Source: Pseudoalteromonas luteoviolacea
Lineage (GTDB): Bacteria > Pseudomonadota > Gammaproteobacteria > Enterobacterales > Alteromonadaceae
Assembly (NCBI RefSeq): GCF_021654285.1
Contig: NZ_JAKFZS010000024.1
Location: forward strand, 31,534-95,533
Length of the DNA: 64,000 nt
Direction: 5' to 3'
The notes under the pieces are model-generated. The model worked only from the letters and a program-made list of their open reading frames with translations. It searched no databases and was not told the DNA's origin. Position 1 is the stretch's first letter. Each line of letters opens with the position of its first letter. Of this stretch, positions 1 through 7,821 are shown one piece after another. The translations under genes were made by a program, and so were the position numbers.

Positions 1-713
1 TGCCCGTGATGAGTAAACTGCTGGTGGCAGCAGATGGCGCGAATTCAGGTGTACGCAAATTATTTGATATGCCGCTGAGCTTTTGGGATTACGATCACCA
101 TGCCATTGTGGCGACAGTAAAAACAGATTGCACACATCTGCACACCGCCCGTCAGGTCTTTTTACCTACTGGCCCATTGGCGTTTTTACCACTGGCTGAA
201 GAAAATATGCATTCTATCGTATGGTCTACGTCTCCTGAGCATGCTGAGCAGTTAATGGCGCAAAGTCCTAGTGAGTTCAATAAGTCATTATCTACGGCCA
301 TTGATATGCAATGTGGCTTGTGTGAAGTGCAAAGTGAGCGAGCGGTATTTCCATTGACCATGCGTTATGCCCAGCAGTGGCTCAAAGGTCGCGTGGTGTT
401 AATGGGCGACGCTGCGCACACCATTCACCCACTGGCAGGGCTTGGCATGAATTTAGGCCTAAAGGATGCGGCGCATCTGATCACAGCTCTGGGTGAGCAA
501 AGCCAAGAATTCGCCGCGCATAAAGTGCTGCGAGAATATGAGCGAGCGCGCAAGCTTGATGCGCAAAAACACATCGCGATGATGCAGGGCCTAAAAGATT
601 TATTTGAAGGTGCCCATCCGGCTAAAAAGCTGATCCGCGGCTTAGGATTGAGCTTAGTAGATAATCTAGGCCCAATTAAAAGCTTGTTTGTAAAGCAAGC
701 AGTCGGGCAATAG
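1..713 (+). CDS. FAD-dependent UbiH/UbiI-family hydroxylase, 3' part
   Basis: Partial gene: the reading frame is already open at the window edge, and the visible part starts at the LVAADGANSGVR segment that lies mid-protein in this family. About 235 residues are present of a usual ~400, so the N-terminal FAD-binding GxGxxG region lies upstream. The diagnostic second FAD motif GDAAHTIHPLAG is present at visible residues ~136-147. The family (UbiH, UbiI, UbiF, VisC) hydroxylates the ring of ubiquinone precursors at the membrane. In E. coli ubiH and ubiI lie directly upstream of gcvTHP, and the gcv genes follow here too, so UbiI is the most likely member; that assignment is inference from synteny. 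The stop lies 3 bp from the stop of the convergent LysR gene. Confidence 0.85.
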   Translation, partial: PVMSKLLVAADGANSGVRKLFDMPLSFWDYDHHAIVATVKTDCTHLHTARQVFLPTGPLAFLPLAEENMHSIVWSTSPEHAEQLMAQSPSEFNKSLSTAIDMQCGLCEVQSERAVFPLTMRYAQQWLKGRVVLMGDAAHTIHPLAGLGMNLGLKDAAHLITALGEQSQEFAAHKVLREYERARKLDAQKHIAMMQGLKDLFEGAHPAKKLIRGLGLSLVDNLGPIKSLFVKQAVGQ

Positions 714-715
714 CG

Positions 716-1561
716 CTACGCCAAACGCAGCGCGATAAACTCAGCGAGTTTGTTCACCGCATGGGCAGACTCCTGAGTATTCTTGATTAAACTGATCCCA
801 ATCTCCCCAAGTTTCGGCAGCTCTGGCGTATGCTGCTGATAGGTCAGCTCTGCGGGCACAGTGTTTTTGGCCAGTACCGTGATCCCTAAGCCTTCTTTAA
901 GCGCAGCGGTTAAACCGGTTAAATCGGCATTGCTGTAGACGATGCGAAAAGAACGCCCGCTTTGCTGTAGTGCTTCAATGGCACGGCGACGATAAATACA
1001 GCCCTCCGGTGCAGCCACTAACGTGATGACTTCTTTTTTTGCGAGGCTTAAGTCACCGACCCAGACCAGTTGGTCACGCATAAAGATTGGGTGACTGACA
1101 GACTCAAGCTCTTCGTTGAGTGCCAATACCAAGTCAAATTGATCTTGTCTTGATACCGAAAGTAAATGCTTACTTAGTCTTGATTTCACTTCTAACGCTA
1201 CATCAGGGTAAAGAGAGACAAAGTCACCAATAATGGCGGGCAGAATGCGTGCGGCAAACTCACTGGGGATCCCAAGACGTACACGTCCTGTGACACTCTC
1301 AGAAGTAAATTGCTGTAAAATAGCATCATTGTATTGCAGCATTTGTTTGGCTTGGGGCAGTAGTAGCTCGCCATATTGATTAAGCACTTGGCGCTGACCC
1401 TGCTTTTTAAACAGCTTACAGCCAAGCAAATCTTCTAAGCGGCGGATCTGTAAACTCACAGCGGGTTGCGATAAGCCCAGTAGTTCGCCTGCTTTTGCAA
1501 AACCTCCGACCTCTACAACCGTGACGAGTGTCCGTAGGCCATCAATTGATAAGTTCTTCAT
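716..1561 (-). CDS. LysR-family transcriptional regulator
   Basis: 281 residues, the normal LysR length. The N-terminal winged helix-turn-helix spans ~4-63 and contains the typical segment FAKAGELLGLSQPAVSLQIR. The rest is a periplasmic-binding-protein-like effector domain (~85-275). The helix-turn-helix and the short polar effector domain resemble the LrhA/PecT subgroup, but the ligand and targets cannot be read from the sequence. The gene is divergent from the GcvT-like gene at 1691, and the shared 130-bp gap holds a perfect 24-bp palindrome, a plausible autoregulatory operator. It runs convergent with the ubiquinone hydroxylase gene. Confidence 0.9.
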   Translation of the reverse strand: MKNLSIDGLRTLVTVVEVGGFAKAGELLGLSQPAVSLQIRRLEDLLGCKLFKKQGQRQVLNQYGELLLPQAKQMLQYNDAILQQFTSESVTGRVRLGIPSEFAARILPAIIGDFVSLYPDVALEVKSRLSKHLLSVSRQDQFDLVLALNEELESVSHPIFMRDQLVWVGDLSLAKKEVITLVAAPEGCIYRRRAIEALQQSGRSFRIVYSNADLTGLTAALKEGLGITVLAKNTVPAELTYQQHTPELPKLGEIGISLIKNTQESAHAVNKLAEFIALRLA

Positions 1562-1599
1562 ATTTAAAAAAGCTATTTATAAAAGTCGAATACATTAAT

Positions 1600-1623
1600 A
1601 TTATTTATCAATTGATAAATAAT
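1600..1623. promoter_or_regulatory. 24-bp perfect palindrome, candidate LysR operator
   Basis: Each half is ATTATTTATCAA followed by its exact complement, a 12+12 inverted repeat with no spacer. It lies 39 bp from the LysR start and 68 bp from the divergent GcvT-like gene. LysR regulators usually bind T-N11-A palindromes between divergent genes, so operator function is a reasonable inference. The AT-rich composition makes a chance partial palindrome easy, but 24 perfect positions is unusual. Confidence 0.55.
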
Positions 1624-1690
1624 TACAATTTGTTGTTGCCATTCACCCCCCCTATACTTTTGCCTATCTTCATTTCACTAAGGTGGTTGT

Positions 1691-2263
1691 ATGACGTTTT
1701 CTCCAATAATTTTTGCCAAGCATCGTCAAGGGACGGTACCTGCTGAAAATGCCTACAGTGCATTGGCCGGTCAGGTGGTATTGGATTTTAGTGGCTTTGA
1801 AACAACTCCTTTTCTTAATCAAGAGCTTGGCATTAACTTAAACAAGTTAATTGCGCCGGGTTTAGGCATTCAAGGGTCGTTTGCAAATGGCCATCGTTAT
1901 GCTGTTTATTACTTTAGTGAAACCGCTTATCGCTTCATTTTGGACCAAGACGCAGCACATACATTGCAAGCGCTGGTTGACCAACATGAGCAGGATTATG
2001 ACATCGAATTGATGCGCCGTGATGATTTGGCCATTGCACAACTCAGTGGTGCGGCAGCATTTGAATCATTGTTAACCCATTTTTCGCTCACACCGGGCTT
2101 AGGTATTTCTGATCTGCAGGCTTGCTATGGCAAGCAAAGTGGCGATGTCTTTATCACCACACTATTGCAAGACGGTGTGCAGCAGCATCAACTCATCGCG
2201 CAGCCAGAGCCACTATCACTGTGGCAAAAGAAGTTAAGCGATGCAGGTTTTTGCATTAACTAA
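1691..2263 (+). CDS. Degenerate GcvT/aminomethyltransferase-like protein
   Basis: 190 residues, about half the length of GcvT. Parts of it align by eye with the GcvT just downstream: a start around VVLDFSGFE against MVDFHGWE, an internal LAIAQLSGAAAFE against YAMIAVQGPSA, and a C-terminal LSLWQKKLSDAGF against AELWQQLLDAG. The folate-binding N-terminal VSHMT region and the whole C-terminal barrel are missing. This resembles stand-alone GcvT-like fragments such as the sarcosine oxidase gamma subunit family. Whether it binds folate is unknown. The start is chosen because AGGTGG precedes the ATG by 4-5 bp. It sits 114 bp upstream of gcvT on the same strand and could be co-transcribed. The function is not known. 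Confidence 0.7.
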   Translation: MTFSPIIFAKHRQGTVPAENAYSALAGQVVLDFSGFETTPFLNQELGINLNKLIAPGLGIQGSFANGHRYAVYYFSETAYRFILDQDAAHTLQALVDQHEQDYDIELMRRDDLAIAQLSGAAAFESLLTHFSLTPGLGISDLQACYGKQSGDVFITTLLQDGVQQHQLIAQPEPLSLWQKKLSDAGFCIN

Positions 2264-2274
2264 TTCCGTGCATT

Positions 2275-2353
2275 TGAGCTGATTATCAGCTCATGATTAA
2301 CCCCATCGAGACTATGTGCTCGATTATATGTGAGCAACTTAACTTGCTTACAT
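2275..2353 (+). promoter_or_regulatory. Three consecutive hairpins upstream of gcvT
   Basis: Stem 1 is TGAGCTGA/TCAGCTCA (2275-2293), stem 2 ATCGAG/CTCGAT (2305-2324) and stem 3 a 10-bp stem with one G-U, ATGTGAGCAA/TTGCTTACAT (2328-2353). They end 24 bp before the gcvT start. No T-run follows any of them, so they are not ordinary terminators. The conserved core of a glycine riboswitch was not recognised. An mRNA leader with a regulatory or stability role is possible. Confidence 0.4.
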
Positions 2354-2377
2354 AAACCAAAAAAGTGAAGGACAAGT

Positions 2378-3460
2378 ATGACTTCTAAAACAGTACTACA
2401 TGCTAAGCACCTAGAAGCTGGCGCTAAAATGGTTGATTTCCACGGTTGGGAAATGCCAATCAACTATGGCTCACAAATCGAAGAGCACCACGCAGTGCGT
2501 CAAGATGCAGGTATGTTCGACGTATCTCACATGACCATTGTTGATGTAAAAGGTGCTGACGCACAGGCGTTTTTACGCAAGCTAGTGGCAAACGATGTTG
2601 CTAAGCTAACAGTTGCAGGTAAAGCGCTTTACACAGGCATGTTGAATGAGCAAGGCGGCGTAATTGACGACCTTATCATCTACTTCTTCACAGAAACAGA
2701 TTATCGTTTAGTTGTTAACTCAGCAACGCGTGAAAAAGACCTTGCGCACATCGGCGCAGTCGCGGCTGACTTTGACGTGACAGTGACTGAGCGTCCAGAG
2801 TACGCGATGATTGCCGTTCAAGGTCCAAGTGCAAAAGAAAAAACAGCAACTATCTTAAACGACGAGCAGCGTGCTGCGGTTGAAGGTATGAAGCCATTCT
2901 TTGGTGCGCAAGCTGGAAAACTATTTATTGCAACAACAGGTTACACTGGCGAAGCTGGCTACGAGATTGTTGTGCATAACGACGATGCTGCTGAGCTTTG
3001 GCAGCAACTGCTAGACGCGGGCGTGCGTCCGGCTGGCTTAGGTGCACGTGATACGCTACGTTTAGAAGCAGGCATGAACTTGTACGGCTCTGATATGGAT
3101 GAAACTGTATCTCCACTGGCTGCTAACATGGCTTGGACCATTGCTTGGGAACCAGAAGATCGTGATTTCATCGGTCGTAAAGTGGTTGAGCAACAACGTG
3201 CTGACAAGAGCACTGATAAGCTAGTTGGCTTGGTGCTTGAGAGCAAAGGCGTTTTACGCGGTGGCTCTAAAGTTATCGTAGAAGGTGGCGAAGGTGTTAT
3301 CACTTCTGGTACATTCTCTCCGACTTTAGGTTTCAGCGTAGCATTGGCACGTGTACCTCGTTCAACTGGGGAAACGGCACAAGTTGAAATGCGCAAAAAG
3401 CTGGTAGACGTTAAAGTAGTGAAGCCTTGCTTCGTACGCAACGGTAAGTCAGTGATCTAA
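2378..3460 (+). CDS. gcvT: Glycine cleavage system T protein (aminomethyltransferase)
   Basis: 360 residues, full length for GcvT. It transfers the methylene group of the H-protein-bound aminomethyl intermediate to tetrahydrofolate, releasing ammonia, in the cytoplasm. The N-terminal DFHGWEMPINY and FDVSHM segments, the central GYTGEAGYEI stretch and the GLGARDTLRLEAGM motif (folate/active-site region) are all present, with the C-terminal barrel from ~280 onward. A GAAGGA Shine-Dalgarno sequence lies 6 bp before the ATG. gcvH follows after 62 bp on the same strand, so the two form an operon. Codon use is that of a well-expressed core gene. Confidence 0.97.
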   Translation: MTSKTVLHAKHLEAGAKMVDFHGWEMPINYGSQIEEHHAVRQDAGMFDVSHMTIVDVKGADAQAFLRKLVANDVAKLTVAGKALYTGMLNEQGGVIDDLIIYFFTETDYRLVVNSATREKDLAHIGAVAADFDVTVTERPEYAMIAVQGPSAKEKTATILNDEQRAAVEGMKPFFGAQAGKLFIATTGYTGEAGYEIVVHNDDAAELWQQLLDAGVRPAGLGARDTLRLEAGMNLYGSDMDETVSPLAANMAWTIAWEPEDRDFIGRKVVEQQRADKSTDKLVGLVLESKGVLRGGSKVIVEGGEGVITSGTFSPTLGFSVALARVPRSTGETAQVEMRKKLVDVKVVKPCFVRNGKSVI

Positions 3461-3522
3461 AATCATTGTAACGAGTAGAATAATGGGCGGTTGCCCAATT
3501 AAAACGACCAAAGGAACAAAAA

Positions 3523-3912
3523 ATGAGCAACATTCCTAGCGAGTTAAAATACGCATCTTCACACGAATGGGTTCGCGCTGAAGGCGACGGTGTATTCACT
3601 GTAGGTATCACTGAGCATGCACAAGAACTTCTAGGCGACATGGTATTTGTTGACCTACCTGATGTGGATGACGAAGTAGATGCTGGCGAAGACTGTGCAG
3701 TTGCTGAGTCTGTAAAAGCGGCTTCTGATATCTACGCACCAATCACTGGTACTATCGTTGAAATCAACGAAGAGCTAGAAGACTCTCCTGAGTCTGTAAA
3801 CAACGACCCATACGGTGACGGTTGGTTATTCAAAGTGAAGGCGTCTGACGAGTCTGAGCTTGAAAACCTACTTGACGCTGAAGGTTATTCAAATTCAATC
3901 GACGAAGACTAA
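3523..3912 (+). CDS. gcvH: Glycine cleavage system H protein
   Basis: 129 residues, full length. It is the lipoyl carrier that shuttles the aminomethyl group from GcvP to GcvT and is reoxidised by lipoamide dehydrogenase. The lipoylated lysine is Lys65 in the motif ESVKAASDIY, matching the usual position. The protein is strongly acidic, as is normal for GcvH. The start is preceded by AAAGGAAC. It is followed by a strong hairpin terminator, so gcvT-gcvH form one unit and gcvP is at least partly separate. Confidence 0.97.
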   Translation: MSNIPSELKYASSHEWVRAEGDGVFTVGITEHAQELLGDMVFVDLPDVDDEVDAGEDCAVAESVKAASDIYAPITGTIVEINEELEDSPESVNNDPYGDGWLFKVKASDESELENLLDAEGYSNSIDED

Positions 3913-3926
3913 TTCGTTGAATGACT

Positions 3927-3951
3927 AAAAGCCCCATTTTTTGGGGCTTTT
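3927..3951 (+). terminator. Rho-independent terminator after gcvH
   Basis: AAAAGCCCC, a 7-nt A/T loop, then GGGGCTTTT and further T residues. It starts 15 bp after the gcvH stop and 141 bp before gcvP, so it separates gcvTH from gcvP or attenuates read-through. Confidence 0.85.
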
Positions 3952-4091
3952 GTTGTTAAATCAAACCGCTTTGGTTTGGTTTACTCTCAAAGCATTATTT
4001 GTGACTGCGTTACCAAGGCCTTTGTCTGGCAACATTGCTAGGCATCAATGCAGGAACACCCATTTTATTTGGATCATAGGAATCTGGACTA

Positions 4092-6989
4092 ATGTCAAAC
4101 GCCAAATCTCTTGAACAGTTAGAGCAAAAGCAAGACTTTATTCGTCGCCATATCGGCCCGAATGCCGCACAAGTAAGCGAAATGCTTGCTGAGCTTGGAG
4201 TATCAAGTGTTGAAGAGCTGATCGGTCAAACGGTACCTGACTCTATTCGTTTAGAAACAGGTCTTAAGATTGGTGAAAGCCGTACAGAAGTTGAAACGCT
4301 GAGCTACCTAAAGTCAGTAGCGGGTCAAAACAAAGTATTTAAATCATACATTGGCCAAGGTTATCACCCAACACACGTACCTAATGTTATTTTACGTAAC
4401 GTGTTAGAAAACCCAGGTTGGTACACAGCGTATACGCCATACCAGCCAGAGATCGCACAGGGGCGTTTGGAGTCTCTTCTTAACTTCCAAACACTAACTA
4501 TGGATGTCACAGGCCTAGACTTGGCAAGTGCATCTTTGCTTGATGAGTCTACCGCAGCGGCAGAGGCTATGGCCCTAGCTAAGCGTGTAGCAAAAGCGAA
4601 AAAAGCAAATACATTCTTCATTGCAGATGACGTACATACTCAAACAATTGACGTAGTAAGCACTCGTGCTGAACAGTTTGGTTTTGACGTAGTTGTCGCG
4701 CCTGCAAGTGATGTGGTAAATCACGAGATCTTCGGTGCACTATTCCAGTACCCGTCAACATCAGGTGAAGTGGTTGACGTCACTGACCTAATCGCACAAG
4801 TACAAGACAAAAAAGCGATTGCCTGTGTTGCCGCAGACATCATGAGCTTAATGCTATTGAAAGCACCGGGTAAACTAGGTGCAGACGTGGTACTTGGTTC
4901 GGCACAGCGCTTTGGTGTACCTATGGGTTACGGTGGTCCACACGCAGCCTTCTTCGCAACACGCGACAAGTACAAGCGTTCATTACCTGGTCGTATCATT
5001 GGTGTATCTAAAGACCGTTTAGGTAACGATGCACTGCGTATGGCGATGCAGACGCGTGAGCAGCACATCCGTCGTGAAAAAGCGAACTCAAACATTTGTA
5101 CAGCGCAGGTATTGCTAGCTAACATGGCTGCATTCTACGCGGTGTACCACGGTCCTCAAGGTCTTAAAACTATTGCACAGCGCATCAACCGCTTTGCAAG
5201 CATCTTGGCGACTGGCCTTAAGTCAAAAGGCGTTGCACTGAAGCACGACACTTGGTTTGATACCATCACGGTTGTGGCTGAAGACGCAGACAAAAACGCG
5301 GTCGTTGCACGTGCTGTTGCAAACGAAGTGAACTTTGCAATTAACCACGCAGGTGAGTACTCAATCGCACTGAATGAGACAACCACACGCGCTGACATCA
5401 CAGAATTATTCGACATCATCCTTGGCGAAGGCCACGGTCTTGATGTGGCTGCGCTTGACGCAGAGGTTGCGGCAAACGACATCACAGGTATCCCAGCAAG
5501 CTTGGTACGTGATGACGAGATCCTAACCCATCCAAACTTTAATGAGTATCACAGCGAAACTGAAATGCTGCGTTACATCAAGCGTTTAGAGAACAAAGAT
5601 TTAGCATTGAACCACTCAATGATCTCTTTGGGCTCTTGTACTATGAAGCTAAACGCGACAGCGGAGATGATCCCAGTAACTTGGCCTGAATTCGCTGAGC
5701 TTCACCCATTCTGTCCACTTGAGCAAGCACAAGGTTATCAAACTATGATGACTGAGCTGCACGACTGGCTTGTAGATATCACAGGCTACGATGCCGTATC
5801 ACTACAGCCAAACTCAGGTGCACAAGGCGAATACGCGGGTCTTATCGCGATTCGTAAATACCATGAATCACGTGGCGACGCGCACCGTAACGTCTGTTTG
5901 ATCCCAAGCTCTGCGCACGGTACTAACCCTGCGTCTGCGCAAATGGCAAGCATGAAAGTTGTGGTTGTTGGTTGTGATGATAAAGGTAACATCGACCTTG
6001 ACGACTTACGCACTAAAGCGGAAGAAGTGTCTGAGAACCTATCTTGTATCATGGTTACTTACCCGTCTACACACGGTGTATACGAAGAGACTATCCGTGA
6101 AGTATGTGACATCGTTCACCAGCACGGCGGTCAAGTATACATGGACGGCGCGAACATGAACGCGCAAGTAGGTGTAACAAGCCCAGGCTTCATCGGCTCT
6201 GACGTATCGCACTTAAACCTACACAAAACATTCTGTATCCCACACGGTGGTGGCGGTCCTGGTGTTGGTCCTATCGGTGTTAAATCGCACCTTGCACCAT
6301 TTATGCCTAACCACAGCGTTATCAATGTTGCTGGCACAACAGAAGGTAACGGCGCGGTATCTGCTGCACCTTACGGTTCAGCGGCGATTTTACCTATCTC
6401 ATGGGCATACATCGCGATGATGGGCAGTGAAGGCCTTAAACAAGCGACTGAAATTGCGATTGTTAATGCGAACTACCTAACGGCAAAACTTGCGGACCAC
6501 TACCCAGTGCTATATCGCGGCCGTAACGACCGTGTTGCGCACGAGTGTATCGTTGACTTACGTCCACTTAAAGACGCGTCTGGCATCACTGAAATGGATG
6601 TAGCTAAGCGTCTTATGGACTACGGTTTCCACGCACCAACAATGTCATTCCCAGTTGCTGGCACACTGATGATTGAGCCGACTGAATCTGAGTCTAAGGT
6701 TGAAATCGACCGCTTTATCGAAGCGATGATCTCAATCCGTAAAGAGATTGCAAAGGTTGAGTCTGGTGAGTGGTCTGTTGAGAACAACCCACTTGTATTT
6801 GCACCGCACACACAAGCTGATGTGCTAGGTAATGAGTGGGAGCGTGCATATGATCGCTTCTACGCGGCATTCCCTGTACCTGCGGTCGCAAAAGACAAGT
6901 TCTGGCCAACGGTAACGCGTATCGATGACGTATACGGTGACCGTAACCTGATCTGTTCATGTCCAGCTGTTGAGACGTATGCAGAGTAA
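4092..6989 (+). CDS. gcvP: Glycine dehydrogenase (decarboxylating), P protein
   Basis: 965 residues, the single-chain homodimeric P protein of proteobacteria (N- and C-terminal halves fused). It decarboxylates glycine with pyridoxal phosphate and passes the aminomethyl group to the lipoyl arm of GcvH. The PLP-binding lysine is Lys712 in NLHKTFCIPHGGGGPG. The N-terminal half shows RRHIGP and the degenerate P-domain, and the C-terminal half SLGSCTMKLNA. The start has AGGA upstream. It lies in the gcv cluster but after a terminator, so it probably has a promoter in the 180-bp gap at 3913-4091. A strong terminator follows. Confidence 0.97.
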   Translation: MSNAKSLEQLEQKQDFIRRHIGPNAAQVSEMLAELGVSSVEELIGQTVPDSIRLETGLKIGESRTEVETLSYLKSVAGQNKVFKSYIGQGYHPTHVPNVILRNVLENPGWYTAYTPYQPEIAQGRLESLLNFQTLTMDVTGLDLASASLLDESTAAAEAMALAKRVAKAKKANTFFIADDVHTQTIDVVSTRAEQFGFDVVVAPASDVVNHEIFGALFQYPSTSGEVVDVTDLIAQVQDKKAIACVAADIMSLMLLKAPGKLGADVVLGSAQRFGVPMGYGGPHAAFFATRDKYKRSLPGRIIGVSKDRLGNDALRMAMQTREQHIRREKANSNICTAQVLLANMAAFYAVYHGPQGLKTIAQRINRFASILATGLKSKGVALKHDTWFDTITVVAEDADKNAVVARAVANEVNFAINHAGEYSIALNETTTRADITELFDIILGEGHGLDVAALDAEVAANDITGIPASLVRDDEILTHPNFNEYHSETEMLRYIKRLENKDLALNHSMISLGSCTMKLNATAEMIPVTWPEFAELHPFCPLEQAQGYQTMMTELHDWLVDITGYDAVSLQPNSGAQGEYAGLIAIRKYHESRGDAHRNVCLIPSSAHGTNPASAQMASMKVVVVGCDDKGNIDLDDLRTKAEEVSENLSCIMVTYPSTHGVYEETIREVCDIVHQHGGQVYMDGANMNAQVGVTSPGFIGSDVSHLNLHKTFCIPHGGGGPGVGPIGVKSHLAPFMPNHSVINVAGTTEGNGAVSAAPYGSAAILPISWAYIAMMGSEGLKQATEIAIVNANYLTAKLADHYPVLYRGRNDRVAHECIVDLRPLKDASGITEMDVAKRLMDYGFHAPTMSFPVAGTLMIEPTESESKVEIDRFIEAMISIRKEIAKVESGEWSVENNPLVFAPHTQADVLGNEWERAYDRFYAAFPVPAVAKDKFWPTVTRIDDVYGDRNLICSCPAVETYAE

Positions 6990-7036
6990 TTGATATCTGA
7001 TTGTCGGGAGAAGTCCTGACATGGATTTTGATTTGA

Positions 7037-7068
7037 AAACCGCCTTAAGAGATTAAGGCGGTTTTTTT
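7037..7068 (+). terminator. Rho-independent terminator after gcvP
   Basis: AAACCGCCTTAA, loop GAGA, TTAAGGCGGTTT followed by further T residues: a 12-bp perfect stem with a U-tract, 47 bp after the gcvP stop. Confidence 0.92.
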
Positions 7069-7081
7069 GTGAGTGGGTCTT

Positions 7082-7341
7082 GGGGTTAGTTGTAATCTCG
7101 CCCTTGTCATCCTGACGGAGGTCAGGATCTACTTTGCAGAGGTGCTGGGTTCAGGTGTAATCTGACCTTCGTCGTCCTGACGAAGGTCAGGATCCATTTT
7201 GCAGAGGTATTAGGTTCAGCTGCAATCTCGCGTTTGTCATCCTGACGAACGTCAGGACCCATTTTGCAAAGGTATTAGGTTCAGCTGCAATCTCGCCTTC
7301 GTCATCCTGATGAAGGTCAGGATCCATTTTTATTAGGGTTA
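7082..7341. repeat. Tandem array, four copies of a 65-bp unit
   Basis: The core CCTGA..(A/G)..GTCAGGA occurs at 7111, 7176, 7241 and 7306, exactly 65 bp apart each time. Each unit carries a short palindrome around TCCTGACGAAGGTCAGGA, then a spacer around TTTTGCAGAGGTATTAGG and CAGCTGCAATCTCGCC. Copies differ by scattered substitutions only. The same palindromic core is found singly at 13334 and 28402. The unit is not a CRISPR: spacer and repeat are both conserved. It lies between the gcvP terminator and the three-gene island. Confidence 0.9.
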
Positions 7342-7391
7342 TCAGTTTAACAACAGTTAAGATATCGACAGCAGCTTTCAACTAAACATTT

Positions 7392-7560
7392 TGTCGCGTT
7401 GGCGACGACAACCAAGGGGCGGCTGACGCCGGCCTCCCCTTGGAACCCCTCGGCGCCCCGCTATCACGTTCATCTTCAAATAAGCCATTGATGTGAACGT
7501 AACCGCCATGTATTCGCCATCCTTGGCGAAGTCATGGCTTGGCTCGCATCCATGCGAGCA
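7392..7560. repeat. Cluster of nested palindromes
   Basis: It contains CCAAGGGG/CCCCTTGG at 7412-7443 enclosing a small GGC/GCC stem. A nested hairpin of GCCATG and TTCGCCA against TGGCGAA and CATGGC lies at 7505-7538. GCTCGCAT/ATGCGAGC is at 7542-7559. The segment is GC-rich against an AT-rich flank and has no convincing gene. It resembles intergenic repeat (REP/BIME-like) material. Confidence 0.6.
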
Positions 7561-7821
7561 CATTACTCATCAATTGCTTATTTTCAGGCGCGATAGAAGG
7601 GGGAGTGGAGCTGTCTTTGGGGTTGTTTATAAAGATTGGAGTACTATTGATTTTGAACTTTTTTATTCGCAAAAATTTAAGAGGTAAGCTTTTTACTCAC
7701 TTTTTCACTAGGTCAAGACATGTTGTATCAATTATTGGAAAAAGTTGATATTGTTACGGGTAAGTTAAAAAATTACAGTGTTGGGAATTGGAGTACCAAC
7801 TAAATACTAAGGAAAGTGAAG

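Noticed and set aside
2959..3441. 160-codon minus-strand ORF inside gcvT
   Set aside because: It is a shadow frame of the well-supported gcvT gene, low in hydrophobic core pattern and without a ribosome site.
5156..5485. 109-codon minus-strand ORF inside gcvP
   Set aside because: Antisense shadow of gcvP with Ala/Ser-rich composition caused by codon bias on the other strand.
7082..7341. Possible CRISPR array
   Set aside because: The whole 65-bp unit, including the part between palindromes, is conserved in all four copies; there are no unique spacers and no cas genes.
7187..7381. Minus-strand ORF with repeated amino acid blocks
   Set aside because: It is an accidental frame through the 65-bp tandem repeat, with no ribosome site.
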